DNA of 64,000 bases from Bacteroidota bacterium (GTDB taxonomy: Bacteria > Bacteroidota > Bacteroidia > Chitinophagales > Chitinophagaceae), in NCBI GenBank assembly GCA_016868585.1, contig VGGR01000001.1, positions 310,001-374,000 on the forward strand. The letters run 5' to 3'. The translations under genes and the position numbers were made by a program. Shown one piece after another: positions 39,799-49,261 of this stretch; positions within the stretch are counted from its first letter, which is position 1; every line of letters begins with the position of its first letter. The notes under the pieces are model-generated. The model was not told the origin of the DNA. It did not search any database and saw only the letters and a list, made by a program, of their open reading frames with translations.

Positions 39799-41034
39799 AT
39801 GATAGAAATTAAAGTACCCACAGTAGGAGAGTCCATTTCAGAAGTCCAATTACTTCGCTGGAATAAAAAAACAGGCGACTATGTGGAGCGAGACCAAGTA
39901 ATTGCTGAGCTTGAAAGTGAAAAAGCAACTTTTGAGGTCAATGCCGAAAAAGCAGGTGTGCTAACTACTATCGCCGCGGAGGGGGACCAACTGAAAATGG
40001 GAGAACTTCTTGCCACCATAGATGAAACGGCAAAAGCTCCACAGGCAACTATTGAAATCACCGCTCCCAAGCCTCCCGTAGTAACTACTATTCAGGCTAC
40101 TGCTCCAACACAAAAGTCTGCTGCTAGTGAGCCTGCTACGGTTGAGATGAAAGCCACACCACTTGCTTCTGCTTTACTTGCCGAGAAAAAAGTAGATCCT
40201 TCTCAGGTAAAACCTACGGGACCGCAAGGAAAAATTGTAAAAGACGATGTCCTGAAAGCCTTGGAGCAGCCCGGTAAGCTCCCATTTGAAAATCAAACTT
40301 TGTCTGCCCGCGAGGAGCGTAAGGAAAAGATGAGTAATCTTCGAAAAACCATTGCAAAGAGATTGGTAGAGGCAAAAAATGGCACGGCAATGCTGACCAC
40401 TTTCAATGAGGTTGATATGAGTGCCATCCTTGCTGTCAGAGCAGCTTACAAGGATAAATTTAAAGAGGTGCATGGGGTGGGGCTTGGGTTTATGAGCTTT
40501 TTTACCAAAGCTTGTTCAGTGGCCTTGCGTGAATGGCCCTCAGTGAATGCTTCAATTGATGCGGACACGATCCTTTATCACGATTATGCAGATATCGGTA
40601 TTGCGGTTAGCACACCACGCGGACTTACGGTTCCCGTAATGAGAAATGTTGAGAGCATGAGTATGGCAGATGTAGAGAAAAAAGTAGCGGAGTTGGCTGT
40701 GAAAGCAAGAGATAGTAAGTTGACTGCCGAGGAATTGACAGGCGGTACTTTTACCATTACCAATGGGGGTGTTTTTGGCTCGCTCATGAGCACACCAATT
40801 ATCAATGCCCCGCAGAGTGCAATTTTAGGGATGCATAAAATTCAGGAAAGACCAACGGTTGAAAAAGGACAGGTGGTGGTTCGTCCTATGATGTATCTGG
40901 CGCTCAGTTATGATCATCGTATTATCGATGGCAGAGAGTCGGTTGGTTTCTTGGTGCGTGTAAAAGAGTTGCTTGAAAATCCCGCTCAATTGTTGATCGG
41001 TAAAGATCCGGTCAAAACACTGTTAGAGATTTGA
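39799..41034 (+). CDS. sucB: Dihydrolipoamide succinyltransferase (E2 of 2-oxoglutarate dehydrogenase)
   Basis: The E2 core transfers succinyl from E1 to CoA through a lipoyl arm. In 411 residues there is one lipoyl domain (1-75, lipoyl-lysine in ESEKATFEV), a flexible A/P/T linker, a peripheral-subunit-binding domain (about 117-155, [17 protein letters not shown]) and a catalytic domain ending with [16 protein letters not shown], whose H-x3-DG is the active site. Codon order and spacing indicate co-transcription with sucA. A short ORF starts with TTG overlapping its stop by four bases; see the next entry. Confidence 0.97.
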   Translation: MIEIKVPTVGESISEVQLLRWNKKTGDYVERDQVIAELESEKATFEVNAEKAGVLTTIAAEGDQLKMGELLATIDETAKAPQATIEITAPKPPVVTTIQATAPTQKSAASEPATVEMKATPLASALLAEKKVDPSQVKPTGPQGKIVKDDVLKALEQPGKLPFENQTLSAREERKEKMSNLRKTIAKRLVEAKNGTAMLTTFNEVDMSAILAVRAAYKDKFKEVHGVGLGFMSFFTKACSVALREWPSVNASIDADTILYHDYADIGIAVSTPRGLTVPVMRNVESMSMADVEKKVAELAVKARDSKLTAEELTGGTFTITNGGVFGSLMSTPIINAPQSAILGMHKIQERPTVEKGQVVVRPMMYLALSYDHRIIDGRESVGFLVRVKELLENPAQLLIGKDPVKTLLEI

Positions 41035-41168
41035 GTAGATATCACGCATATTTGAAAAGGGCTGTTTCCCTCTTAGAACAATATGATGGGGAAGAGCCTT
41101 TTTCCATTGATTATAAAAATGAAATTGCAAAGGATAAAAAAGTAGGGGCTACGGGTCGCTACAAAAAG
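41031..41168 (+). pseudogene. Truncated N-terminus of an RsmB/NOP-type RNA methyltransferase (putative remnant)
   Basis: A reading frame opens at TTG 41031, inside the sucB stop, and encodes [19 protein letters not shown] followed by EEPFSIDYKNEIAKDKKVG. This resembles the start of Bacteroidota RsmB-like 16S rRNA cytosine methyltransferases as I remember them (YL..A..ILE.Y.GE.PF......DKK.GS.DR). After about 46 residues the frame runs into the antisense of the convergent subtilase gene and no SAM-binding domain follows. It is therefore either a decayed fragment or a small gene of unknown role. Confidence 0.4.
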
Positions 41169-43187
41169 CTAGTAACTAACCATCCAGTCCTTGCTTTCTC
41201 TTTTAGTACTTCCTATCCAGAGTGTAATGGTGTAGACTCCCGAAGAAGCAGGTAAAAACGGTAGTTCCCCTCGATAAATTCCTGCAGGTTTATTTAACGT
41301 TTTCGTGGCAAGAAGGCGTCCAGCTCTGTCATGTAAAGTAAGTTTACAATCCGATGCAGCTTCCATACTGTTTATTACAAGCTGTGCTTTTGTTTTTCCA
41401 GGAGTGGGGTTAGGATAAATCCAGAGTAGGGAGGCAATATCATCAGAGGTAGTACATCGACTAGTCAATGTCACAGTGGTGCTATCCAGGTAAACCAATT
41501 GACGGGTTGCTGTTAGGGTGTCAATCACCTGCGTAATTCTATATTGAATGTTACCGGGATTGATGGCGTTCAATGCATCCTGATACGGATAGGTTTTATT
41601 GGTCAGTATAGTGCCACTGCTGGCATTGAATTGGCCTATTTTTTGAAAAGTGTTTTCGGTTGGCAGCTTACGTTCAATCAAAAATTGCATGCCTTCAACA
41701 TCTTTTGTGCGCCAGGTTATAGCTGCTTTACAATTGTTGATTGAAGCAGTAACTGTGGCATATTCTGAAAGTAAATAAGCAAATGCATTCCTCATGTCTG
41801 GGATGCCATATCCAATTCTATCGTTTGGGTTGGTATACCGACTGGCGCTACGTTTAAGCGCATCAATTATTTTTACATTATTATACTCCGGGAATCCTTG
41901 CCATAGACAAGTGGCAAGGCCAGCCAAGTTGGGACAAGAAAAAGAAGTCCCGCTGGCTGAGCCAATTGTTCCAGCAGTAGATTGCACAATTGCTTGCCAT
42001 CCTACGGAAGCTAACTCAGGTTTTATACGACCATCAGCAGTGGGGCCATAGCTGGAAAAGCCGGCCACAGCTCCCGCAGCGTTTACAGCTCCTACGGCCA
42101 CTACACTATCTCCATCAGCAGGCGTAATGATATAGCGCCAAGCCCCGGTACCTTCATTTCCGGCAGAGTTTAAAACCATGAGCCCTTTTTTTGCAGCCAG
42201 GTCTGCTCCTTTCACCGACATTGTTGTTTTGCCATCCATTTGTGCATAGGTGTAGTTGAATATGGGGTTATCAAAATCATAATAACCCAAGGAAGATGAA
42301 ATCAGGTCAGCGCCTACGCTGTCTGCTCTCTCCGCCCCAGCAACCCAGTTGAATTCTTCTATTGGAAATTCGCTATTGACATCCTCCGTCCTGTACAAGT
42401 GAAAGAAGGCTTGCGGAGCTTTCCCGACGAATCGGCCTGGGATATTGGCAGCGATTGTTGACAGGCATTGCATGCCGTGGGGATGGTCTTCGCTTACCGA
42501 AGTATTTCCTGCCACAAAGTCCCAGGTGCTCAGTATTTGTCCTTTTTGATTTATACTATCAAAGGCTGGCAGCGTGTTGTAGTTGAAAAAACCAGCATCC
42601 AGTAAAACCACATGCATGCCTGATCCACGTAGTCCAATATTATGAAGAAACTCTGCACGATGTAATTTCATTTCTAAACCCGCATTGGTTCCGTAATTAT
42701 AAAAATCGCCCGCGGTTTTTTCAGCAGGTTGAGTTGCTGTTATTGGTGAAATAACCGATTGATCATAAAACTTATCAGGTCTATTGGGCTGTAAGGAAGA
42801 AGGACGTGCTGCCAAGCCAGCCACCTGTTGCACAAAAGGCAGGTTCTGAATTGTGGTCAATGCCACAGGAGAGGTGGTTTGAATGCAAAGCGCATTGAGC
42901 CATTTTGAAACATTCAAAAGGGTAACACCTGGAATAGCCCGAATGGCAGCTACATAAGCTGGAGATACAGGAAGGTCGGTGCTATCTACCTGAATGGAAT
43001 AGCGCGTTCTTCTGGCAATTGATCTTGCTGAGAGGTAGGAGGAAGCATTACTTAGCGTATAACTATTGTTTCCTTTATTTTTTAACCAAATTATATGTTT
43101 GGAGAACTGGGCGCTTGCAACAGTTAGCAGTTGGCTGCTGAAAAGCAATAGAAAAAACAGAAATCGTATTGGATAGAATTTGCGCAT
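41169..43187 (-). CDS. Secreted subtilisin-like serine protease (S8) with T9SS type-A sorting domain
   Basis: The 672-residue protein starts MRKFYPIRFLFFLLLFSS, a signal peptide ending near ASAQ. A propeptide-like region precedes the S8 domain, with Asp in LLDAGFFNY, His in DHPHGMQCLS, oxyanion Asn in NSAGNEG and Ser in GTSFSCPNLAG. A beta-rich segment follows, and the last 80 residues (WIYPNPTPGK, LTLHDRAGRLLAT, GVYTITLWIG) are a type-A T9SS C-terminal domain, so it is exported through T9SS. The frame is open 68 codons further upstream, but that part overlaps another gene and adds no export signal. The stop TAG faces the sucB-side remnant. Confidence 0.9.
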   Translation of the reverse strand: MRKFYPIRFLFFLLLFSSQLLTVASAQFSKHIIWLKNKGNNSYTLSNASSYLSARSIARRTRYSIQVDSTDLPVSPAYVAAIRAIPGVTLLNVSKWLNALCIQTTSPVALTTIQNLPFVQQVAGLAARPSSLQPNRPDKFYDQSVISPITATQPAEKTAGDFYNYGTNAGLEMKLHRAEFLHNIGLRGSGMHVVLLDAGFFNYNTLPAFDSINQKGQILSTWDFVAGNTSVSEDHPHGMQCLSTIAANIPGRFVGKAPQAFFHLYRTEDVNSEFPIEEFNWVAGAERADSVGADLISSSLGYYDFDNPIFNYTYAQMDGKTTMSVKGADLAAKKGLMVLNSAGNEGTGAWRYIITPADGDSVVAVGAVNAAGAVAGFSSYGPTADGRIKPELASVGWQAIVQSTAGTIGSASGTSFSCPNLAGLATCLWQGFPEYNNVKIIDALKRSASRYTNPNDRIGYGIPDMRNAFAYLLSEYATVTASINNCKAAITWRTKDVEGMQFLIERKLPTENTFQKIGQFNASSGTILTNKTYPYQDALNAINPGNIQYRITQVIDTLTATRQLVYLDSTTVTLTSRCTTSDDIASLLWIYPNPTPGKTKAQLVINSMEAASDCKLTLHDRAGRLLATKTLNKPAGIYRGELPFLPASSGVYTITLWIGSTKRESKDWMVSY

Positions 43188-43204
43188 AGTTGTTAATTGT
43201 TTAA

Positions 43205-43408
43205 TCATCCATTGTCGAATACAAAAACCAATCCTATAAGGGCCGCCACTGCCTCCCGTGTTGGGTTGGTATTCCCAAGATTCCCACTCTCTATATAGGA
43301 GTCCAATATTTTTTGCAAATCGATCGAGGGGCTGGGTCTGCAACTTGAGAGCGCCACCGCCAAGGCAATGAAAAGGGTGATTTTTATCCAATACAAAAAT
43401 AATTGCAT
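43205..43408 (-). CDS. Small hypothetical lipoprotein
   Basis: I do not recognise this 67-residue protein. From MQLFLYWIKITLF it has a clean lipoprotein signal, lipobox AVALSSC (cysteine at residue 23), then a short mature part PSIDLQKILDSYIESGNLG and a hydrophobic ending AALIGLVFVFDNG. It sits between mnmA (22 bases upstream) and the T9SS subtilase (17 bases downstream) on the same strand, so it is probably co-transcribed with them. The open frame starts earlier (43453), but that start would overlap the mnmA end. Confidence 0.6.
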   Translation of the reverse strand: MQLFLYWIKITLFIALAVALSSCRPSPSIDLQKILDSYIESGNLGNTNPTREAVAALIGLVFVFDNG

Positions 43409-43430
43409 TTCAAAAAACGGGATATGTGCG

Positions 43431-44540
43431 TTAGTTTTTCTCAAAGGCTTCACGTTGAATAATTCCTCCCCCTAATACATCCTCCTTCTCATAGAACACG
43501 GCACTTTGCCCGGGGGAAACTCCTTTGGCGGGTTCGTAAAATGCTACGCGGACGTTCGTGGCGGCTGTATATAAACGAGAATGTGTTCCTGCGTCTTTAT
43601 ATCGAATTTTAGTAGTGGCTTCCGTGCCATCGGCTACCTGTGAATACTTGATCCAATTTAATTTTGATACCCACATTTCATTTTTATCGAGATCAACTTC
43701 ATCTCCCAGCGTGACAGTGTTATTATGTGGATCAATCTGTGTTACAAACACTGGTTTTCCCAACGCTATATCCAGTCCCTTACGTTGTCCAATTGTATAA
43801 AAGGGGTATCCTTTATGTTTTCCTAATTTGGTTCCGTTTTTATCAATGAAATATCCCCCATTTACACGTTGTTCCAGTCCATCTACATTACGTTTCAAGA
43901 AACCACGATAGTCGTTGTCGGGTACAAAACAGATTTCATAACTCTCCGATTTTTTTGCTAAAGCAGGGTAGCCAAATTCTTCAGCCATTTTTCTAATCTC
44001 AGTTTTTCGAAATCCCCCAAGCGGTAACAAGGTTCGGCTCAACAAATCTTGTTGCAGCCCCCAAAGTACATAGCTCTGGTCTTTTGTATTGTCTACCGCC
44101 TTGCTTATTACATAGCGGTCATTTTCATATTTTCTGATTTTTGCATAATGCCCAGTGGCAATAAATTCACATCCCAGGGCATCCGCTCTTTTTAAAAGGG
44201 CTCTCCATTTTATATGGGTATTACACAACACGCAAGGATTGGGAGTGCGCCCAGCCAGGTATTCATCAACAAAGTTCTCCACAACAAAATCTCCAAATTC
44301 TTCACGTATATCTAGTATGTAATGCGCAAAGCCATGCTCAACAGCTGCTTGTCGGGCATCATTAAAGGAGTCCAGGTTGCAACATCCAGTTTCTTTCTTT
44401 TCGCCCCCGCTAGTGGCAAAATCCCAGGTTTTCATAGTGATCCCTACTACTTCATAACCCTCCTGATGCAGCAAAAGGGCTGCAACGGTGCTATCAATTC
44501 CACCGCTCATGGCTACCAATACTTTACCTTTCTTACTCAT
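43431..44540 (-). CDS. mnmA: tRNA-specific 2-thiouridylase MnmA
   Basis: MnmA thiolates U34 of tRNA-Lys, -Glu and -Gln using persulfide sulfur and ATP. The 369-residue protein has the PP-loop VAMSGGIDSTVAALLL, the active cysteine pair in TPNPCVLCNTHIKW and SYEICFVPD, FIATGHYAKI and TIGQRKGLDIALGKP. Two ATGs are adjacent (44543 and 44540); I use the second. A frame-open ATG at 44561 is unlikely because a TATCTTTG promoter box (44546-44553, minus strand) lies inside it. Two of its substrates, tRNA-Glu and tRNA-Gln, are encoded in the window. Confidence 0.95.
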   Translation of the reverse strand: MSKKGKVLVAMSGGIDSTVAALLLHQEGYEVVGITMKTWDFATSGGEKKETGCCNLDSFNDARQAAVEHGFAHYILDIREEFGDFVVENFVDEYLAGRTPNPCVLCNTHIKWRALLKRADALGCEFIATGHYAKIRKYENDRYVISKAVDNTKDQSYVLWGLQQDLLSRTLLPLGGFRKTEIRKMAEEFGYPALAKKSESYEICFVPDNDYRGFLKRNVDGLEQRVNGGYFIDKNGTKLGKHKGYPFYTIGQRKGLDIALGKPVFVTQIDPHNNTVTLGDEVDLDKNEMWVSKLNWIKYSQVADGTEATTKIRYKDAGTHSRLYTAATNVRVAFYEPAKGVSPGQSAVFYEKEDVLGGGIIQREAFEKN

Positions 44541-44607
44541 CATTACAAAGATACGGACCATCTTTTAAGTGAATAATCTTAACTTGAACACCTTAAAATC
44601 AATTGCC

Positions 44608-47196
44608 ATGCGAGCAGTTTTATCTTTTTTGATTTTTATTTTATCGTTCTCAGTAACTCAAGCTCAGCCGCTTTCGTATTATCTGCCTACCGGGGTAACC
44701 TATGACCCTGTTGTTCCTACGCCATCCCAAATAATTCATCATGAAGTGGGAGAATGGCATGTTACGCACGATCGGCTGGTGAATTATATGCAAGCTGTTG
44801 CCAAAGCAGCACCTGGACGTATTGCTATCGAAGAGATGGGATATACCTACGAAAAAAGACCTCAATTACTTTTGATCATCACCTCACCTAATAACCATAA
44901 AAAGTTAAATGAAATACGTGCGCAACATTTGGCGTTGACAGATCCTGCTGCATCCGATCCGGCTATTGAAAAAATGCCAGTTGTTTGTTGGATCGGGCAC
45001 TCTATTCATGGAAATGAGGCCAGTGGTGCTAACGCGTCTCTACTATCTGCCTATTACCTTGCTGCCGCACAGGGGCCCGCTATTGATCAACTGTTGGAGA
45101 ACACAGTAATCCTATTTGATCCCTCTTTTAATCCCGATGGACTTCAACGCTTTTCAACCTGGGCAAACCAACATAAAAGCAAAAATTTGGTATCAGACCC
45201 TAATTCCAGAGAGTATAACGAAGTTTGGCCGGGTGGAAGATTCAATCACTACTGGTTTGACTTGAACCGTGATTGGTTGCCGGCCGTGCACATTGAGAGT
45301 CAAAATAGATTAAAATGGTTTCAGGCATGGAGGCCAAATGTATTTACAGATCACCATGAGCAAGGGGCCAATGCAACATTTTTCTTTCAACCCGGAGTGC
45401 CTTCGCGTGTAAATCCACTTACACCTTCCAATAATCAAGTATTAACTGGCAAATTAGCTGCTTATCATGCACAGGTATTAGACAGTATTGGTTCGTTCTA
45501 TTTTACCAAGGAAAATTATGACGATTTCTATTATGGTAAAGGTTCAACTTATCCTGATATTCATGGGGGTATCGGTATTTTATTTGAACAAGCCTCCTCA
45601 AGAGGTCATCTACAAGAAACTGCAAATGGACTTCTTTCATTTCCTGCTACCATTCGCAATCAATTTGTAACTGCCTTATCAACCTTACGGGGAACGGTAG
45701 CACTAAGAAAGGAACTGCTACAGCACCAACGAGACTTTTACAAACAAGCTGCCGCTAGAGCAGCAGCCTATTCCACTAAGGGATATGTGGTAGGGGATAA
45801 GCAAGACCCTGTTCGGTTACTTGAATTTGCACAGTTATTACAACGCCATCAAATCAAGATCTACAGTCTTCCTGCTAGTATGGCAGACAAGCAGTTTGCT
45901 GCTTCCCATTCTATTTTGGTGCCGCTGGACCAGCCGCAACACAGCCTGATTCGTACCATTTTTGAAAAAACACTAACCTATCAGGATAGTTTGTTTTATG
46001 ATATCACTGCTTGGACCTTGCCATTGGCCTATGGGCTTGATTTTAAAGAACTCAGTGTGGTCAATCTCACTGGCGCGCAACAAATACCTGATTTATTTAG
46101 TGAAAAATCTTTTTTGCATGCTGTGCAAGATGAATTTAGCCTGCCCAAAGACGCCGTGGCTATCCTAATGGAGTGGAGTCATCTGTATGCGCCCGCCGCC
46201 CTCAATCAGCTTTTGAAGGCGGATATATTGGTGAAAGTGGCCACGCAACCTATACAAATCCAAACCACTAACCAGATTCGTTCGTTTGGTTACGGAACCT
46301 TGCTGATTCCTGTTCGGCAGGAAAAAATAAATACTGTGGATTTGGAAAGATTAGTTGATGATCTTGTTAACAATTATGGCGTACGTGCTTATGCAGTAGC
46401 TACTGGTTATTCAAGTGAGGGGGTCGACTTGGGAAGTAGCAAGTTCATGGCACTGCAGCAACCCAGTGTTGCTTTAATTACCGGAGCGGGGGTAAATGCA
46501 ACGGATGCCGGTGAAGTTTGGCATTTATTGGATAAACGCATGGACATCCAACTAACTCATCTTGAACCCTCAGTATTAAATCGGGCTGATCTAAGTCGTT
46601 ATACAGCTATTATCATGGCCGGAGGGTCCTACTCAACCATAGATAAGGAAAAATTGAAAAGTTGGGTGCAAGCGGGTGGTACATTAATTGCAATGGAAGA
46701 GGCGGTTGCCTGGGCAGCACAGCAGGGAATTTCCAACACCACATTCAAACGCCCTCGCTCCAATACAGATAGCACACAATTCAGGCCTTATGAAACAAGA
46801 GATGAAGTAAGTGGGGCGCAACAAGTGCGGGGGACTATTTTGGGGGCTACATATGATGCGTCTCATCCACTTGCTTTTGGTTATTCATTACCGATTGTGT
46901 CCTTGTTCAAAGCCAATCGAATATTCCTTGAAAAAAGTAAAAATCCCTATGCTACGCCATTTATATATGGAGAACAGCCCATACAAAGTGGTTGGATGAG
47001 TAAGGAGAATAAAGATGCGGTTGCCAGTACGGCAGCTGTAACCGTAAGTCAGTTGGGGAGTGGCCGGGTTATCAACATTGCGGATAATCCTAATTTCCGT
47101 GCCTACTGGTTAGGGGGTGCAAAATTGTTCCTCAATGCTATCTTTTTTGGTTCCATTATTGACCCGTCCAGCGCACGTATCGGGGGTAATGAATAA
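44608..47196 (+). CDS. Secreted M14-family carboxypeptidase with C-terminal amidotransferase-like domain
   Basis: The 862-residue protein has a signal peptide (MRAVLSFLIFILSF, cleavage near TQAQ). The peptidase domain (about 50-380) has zinc ligands in HSIHGNEASG and FTDHHEQGAN and a likely catalytic Glu in ILFEQASSRGH. The C-terminal third holds YTAIIMAGGSYSTIDKEKL and GGTLIAMEEAVAWAAQQG, a pattern of the class-I amidotransferase/ThuA-like fold without an obvious nucleophile. This two-part plan occurs in a Bacteroidota M14 subfamily. The frame is open 13 codons upstream, but the export signal starts at the ATG 44608. It is divergent from mnmA. Confidence 0.87.
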   Translation: MRAVLSFLIFILSFSVTQAQPLSYYLPTGVTYDPVVPTPSQIIHHEVGEWHVTHDRLVNYMQAVAKAAPGRIAIEEMGYTYEKRPQLLLIITSPNNHKKLNEIRAQHLALTDPAASDPAIEKMPVVCWIGHSIHGNEASGANASLLSAYYLAAAQGPAIDQLLENTVILFDPSFNPDGLQRFSTWANQHKSKNLVSDPNSREYNEVWPGGRFNHYWFDLNRDWLPAVHIESQNRLKWFQAWRPNVFTDHHEQGANATFFFQPGVPSRVNPLTPSNNQVLTGKLAAYHAQVLDSIGSFYFTKENYDDFYYGKGSTYPDIHGGIGILFEQASSRGHLQETANGLLSFPATIRNQFVTALSTLRGTVALRKELLQHQRDFYKQAAARAAAYSTKGYVVGDKQDPVRLLEFAQLLQRHQIKIYSLPASMADKQFAASHSILVPLDQPQHSLIRTIFEKTLTYQDSLFYDITAWTLPLAYGLDFKELSVVNLTGAQQIPDLFSEKSFLHAVQDEFSLPKDAVAILMEWSHLYAPAALNQLLKADILVKVATQPIQIQTTNQIRSFGYGTLLIPVRQEKINTVDLERLVDDLVNNYGVRAYAVATGYSSEGVDLGSSKFMALQQPSVALITGAGVNATDAGEVWHLLDKRMDIQLTHLEPSVLNRADLSRYTAIIMAGGSYSTIDKEKLKSWVQAGGTLIAMEEAVAWAAQQGISNTTFKRPRSNTDSTQFRPYETRDEVSGAQQVRGTILGATYDASHPLAFGYSLPIVSLFKANRIFLEKSKNPYATPFIYGEQPIQSGWMSKENKDAVASTAAVTVSQLGSGRVINIADNPNFRAYWLGGAKLFLNAIFFGSIIDPSSARIGGNE

Positions 47197-47280
47197 GTTT
47201 TTTCAGTGAACCCTTGCGCATCCATTGAATTCAGAGTAATTTAGTTGTTCAATCAATTTAGTAACCATAAAACGAGCACT

Positions 47281-47700
47281 ATGATTAAAATGCAAATCAT
47301 CGGGAATTTGGGTAAAGATTGTGTGGTAAACACGGTCAATGGTAAAAATGTCATCAACTTCACTGTGGCCCACACAGAAAGGTACCGGGACAGCCAAGGA
47401 AACCAACAGGAGAAAACAACCTGGGTTGACTGCGCTTACTGGACTGATCGCACTGGTATTTCACAATACCTGATCAAAGGCAAACAAGTTTATGTAGAGG
47501 GACAGCCAGAGGCAAGATCTTTTCAACGCAATGATGGTACACCTGGTGCCTCTCTTTCTCTAAGGGTAAGAGATGTTCAGTTACTGGGTGGAAGAGGGGA
47601 GGCTGGATCAGCTGGCGGTTATGCTGCTACTGGTCAATCAGCAGCCCCAGTTTCTGGAGCTCCGGATAATACTGACGAGCCAGATGATCTTCCATTCTAA
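47281..47700 (+). CDS. ssb: Single-stranded DNA-binding protein
   Basis: The 139-residue protein has an OB fold (about 1-105) starting MIKMQIIGNLGKD, with VNFT-like NVINFTVAHTERY, TTWVDCAYWTDR and KGKQVYVEGQPEAR, a glycine/alanine-rich linker and the acidic tip DEPDDLPF used for protein partners. The ATG at 47281 is chosen because an upstream in-frame ATG would precede the OB fold by 12 unrelated residues. It is a single gene with a strong terminator 30 bases after the stop. Confidence 0.95.
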   Translation: MIKMQIIGNLGKDCVVNTVNGKNVINFTVAHTERYRDSQGNQQEKTTWVDCAYWTDRTGISQYLIKGKQVYVEGQPEARSFQRNDGTPGASLSLRVRDVQLLGGRGEAGSAGGYAATGQSAAPVSGAPDNTDEPDDLPF

Positions 47701-47729
47701 GCTGAATGATCATTGTAATCGATTCCAGT

Positions 47730-47758
47730 GCCCCGGCCCTTTGCCGGGGCTTTTTTTG
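47730..47758 (+). terminator. Terminator of ssb
   Basis: An 8-bp GC-rich stem GCCCCGGC/GCCGGGGC with loop CCTTT is followed by T7. Confidence 0.9.
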
Positions 47759-48025
47759 TTTATTTGCGTATCCCCAACTTTTTCTATCGGCAAAATGCCT
47801 GGCACCAATCCCATTGCTGAGGCTGCAGCAGCAGGGAATTAACCGCCTTTTGTCGCAGACTTAGCAGCCACAACAGCTACTAATGGATTGCAATTCGCAT
47901 GATGAGTAGCCGGATGCTGTTGGCTTATGTTTTTTTGAGAAAGATATTTGAAGTGTTTGAAAAATACCGAACTCCGATTGATATGATCACTACAGGTGAA
48001 TAAGGAAGTATTTGGCCTTGGCTGA
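47759..48025. other. Intergenic region between ssb terminator and queA
   Basis: The ssb-queA gap is 325 bases. Beyond the terminator I see no gene I can support. A 34-codon frame (47899-48003, plus strand, starting MMSSRMLLAYVFLRK) ends just before the queA stop; it has no clear promoter, ribosome-binding signal or family resemblance. Confidence 0.5.
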
Positions 48026-49075
48026 TTAAATGATCAACAACGCATCTCCATAACTAAAAAAGCGATACTTGTCCTTGATTGCTTTTTTGTAAGCTTCCAT
48101 AGTTAACTCGTATCCTGCAAAAGCACAGGTCATGATCAACAAGCTGGTCTTAGGGAGATGAAAATTGGTTACCAGTGCATCCGCGATATTAAAATCATAA
48201 GGTGGATGAATGAACGTATTGGTCCAACTTTCCGAAGGCTTTAGAAATTTCTGTGCTGTAAATGAAGATTCCATGGCTCGCATAGTGGTGGTGCCAATGG
48301 AACAAACGCGGTGACCGTATTCTTTGGCGCGGTTTACCATCTTGCAGGCGGCTTCGTCGATGCGATAGTATTCTGCATCCATTTTATGCTTGCTCAAGTC
48401 TTCCACTTCAATCGGGCGGAACGTACCTAAACCTGTATGAAGCGTAACTTCGGCAAAGCGAATTCCTTTGATCTCAAGACGCTTGATCAATTCCCTACTA
48501 AAGTGCAAACCAGCTGTGGGGGCGGCAACTGCACCTTCATGTTTTGCGTAAACAGTTTGATAGCGCTCTTTGTCTTCTTCGTCCGGTTTACGTTTAATGT
48601 ATTTAGGTAAAGGAGTTTCGCCCAGCTTTTCTAACTGCGCTCTGAAACTGGCTTCATCACCCTCCCATAAAAAACGGATGGTTCTTCCTCGGCTGGTTGT
48701 ATTGTCAATTACTTCCGCAACCAGGTCCTCGTTATCTCCAAAATACAGTTTGTTACCCACTCTTATTTTACGAGCAGGGTCTACGATCACATCCCAAAGG
48801 CGGTTGGGTTTGTTTAATTCTCTCAGCAGGAATACTTCAATTTTTGCTCCTGTTTTTTCTTTCCTCCCGTACATACGTGCAGGGAAAACCTTGGTGTTAT
48901 TCACTACAAAGCAATCCTTGTCATCAAAATAATCCATGATGTCACGGAAATGCTTGTTTTCAATTACACCAGTGTGACGGTGAACCACCATCAAACGGGA
49001 ATCCTCTCTTTTTTTTGCAGGTGTCTGCGCAATAAGATTAAGAGGCAAATCAAAACGGAATTGCGAAAGCTTCAT
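48026..49075 (-). CDS. queA: S-adenosylmethionine:tRNA ribosyltransferase-isomerase
   Basis: QueA converts preQ1 at position 34 of tRNA to epoxyqueuosine, transferring ribose from SAM. The 349-residue protein starts [26 protein letters not shown] (split here for naming), and has [48 protein letters not shown] and [11 protein letters not shown], the standard blocks. It is a single gene with a putative structured leader of about 115 bases. No other queuosine genes are near; tRNA targets include Asn, Asp, His and Tyr. Confidence 0.96.
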   Translation of the reverse strand: MKLSQFRFDLPLNLIAQTPAKKREDSRLMVVHRHTGVIENKHFRDIMDYFDDKDCFVVNNTKVFPARMYGRKEKTGAKIEVFLLRELNKPNRLWDVIVDPARKIRVGNKLYFGDNEDLVAEVIDNTTSRGRTIRFLWEGDEASFRAQLEKLGETPLPKYIKRKPDEEDKERYQTVYAKHEGAVAAPTAGLHFSRELIKRLEIKGIRFAEVTLHTGLGTFRPIEVEDLSKHKMDAEYYRIDEAACKMVNRAKEYGHRVCSIGTTTMRAMESSFTAQKFLKPSESWTNTFIHPPYDFNIADALVTNFHLPKTSLLIMTCAFAGYELTMEAYKKAIKDKYRFFSYGDALLII

Positions 49076-49203
49076 GCGTTAGTATTTTCTACCAATTCTG
49101 CAAACGCATTCCGAACGGAAGGCACTGATCCTAAAGATTCCTCTCCGGCCTTACGGCGCCGGGTTTGGTTGGCAGGACTGCTTTTAATAAGTGCGCAAAG
49201 GTA
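49076..49203 (-). promoter_or_regulatory. Promoter and structured leader of queA
   Basis: On the minus strand TACCTTTG (49203-49196) preceded at 20 bases by TTG (49226-49224) gives a promoter whose transcript carries a leader of about 115 bases. The leader contains CCGGC/GCCGG around CGCCGTAAG and TTCCG-TT-CGGAA extended by GC/GC. I could not match it to a known riboswitch; it does not look like preQ1 types I or II. Confidence 0.4.
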
Positions 49204-49261
49204 AGAAATCGAAGAGCCGTTTCCAAGTTTATTTGAAACGGTAATTGCAGTTAGCAGATTA

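Noticed and set aside
43188..43391. 68-codon N-terminal extension of the T9SS subtilase
   Set aside because: It overlaps the small lipoprotein gene and precedes a clear signal peptide.
49076..49195. Signal recognition particle RNA or tmRNA in the queA leader
   Set aside because: The SRP core (GGAAGGAAGCAGCC-type) and tmRNA features are absent.
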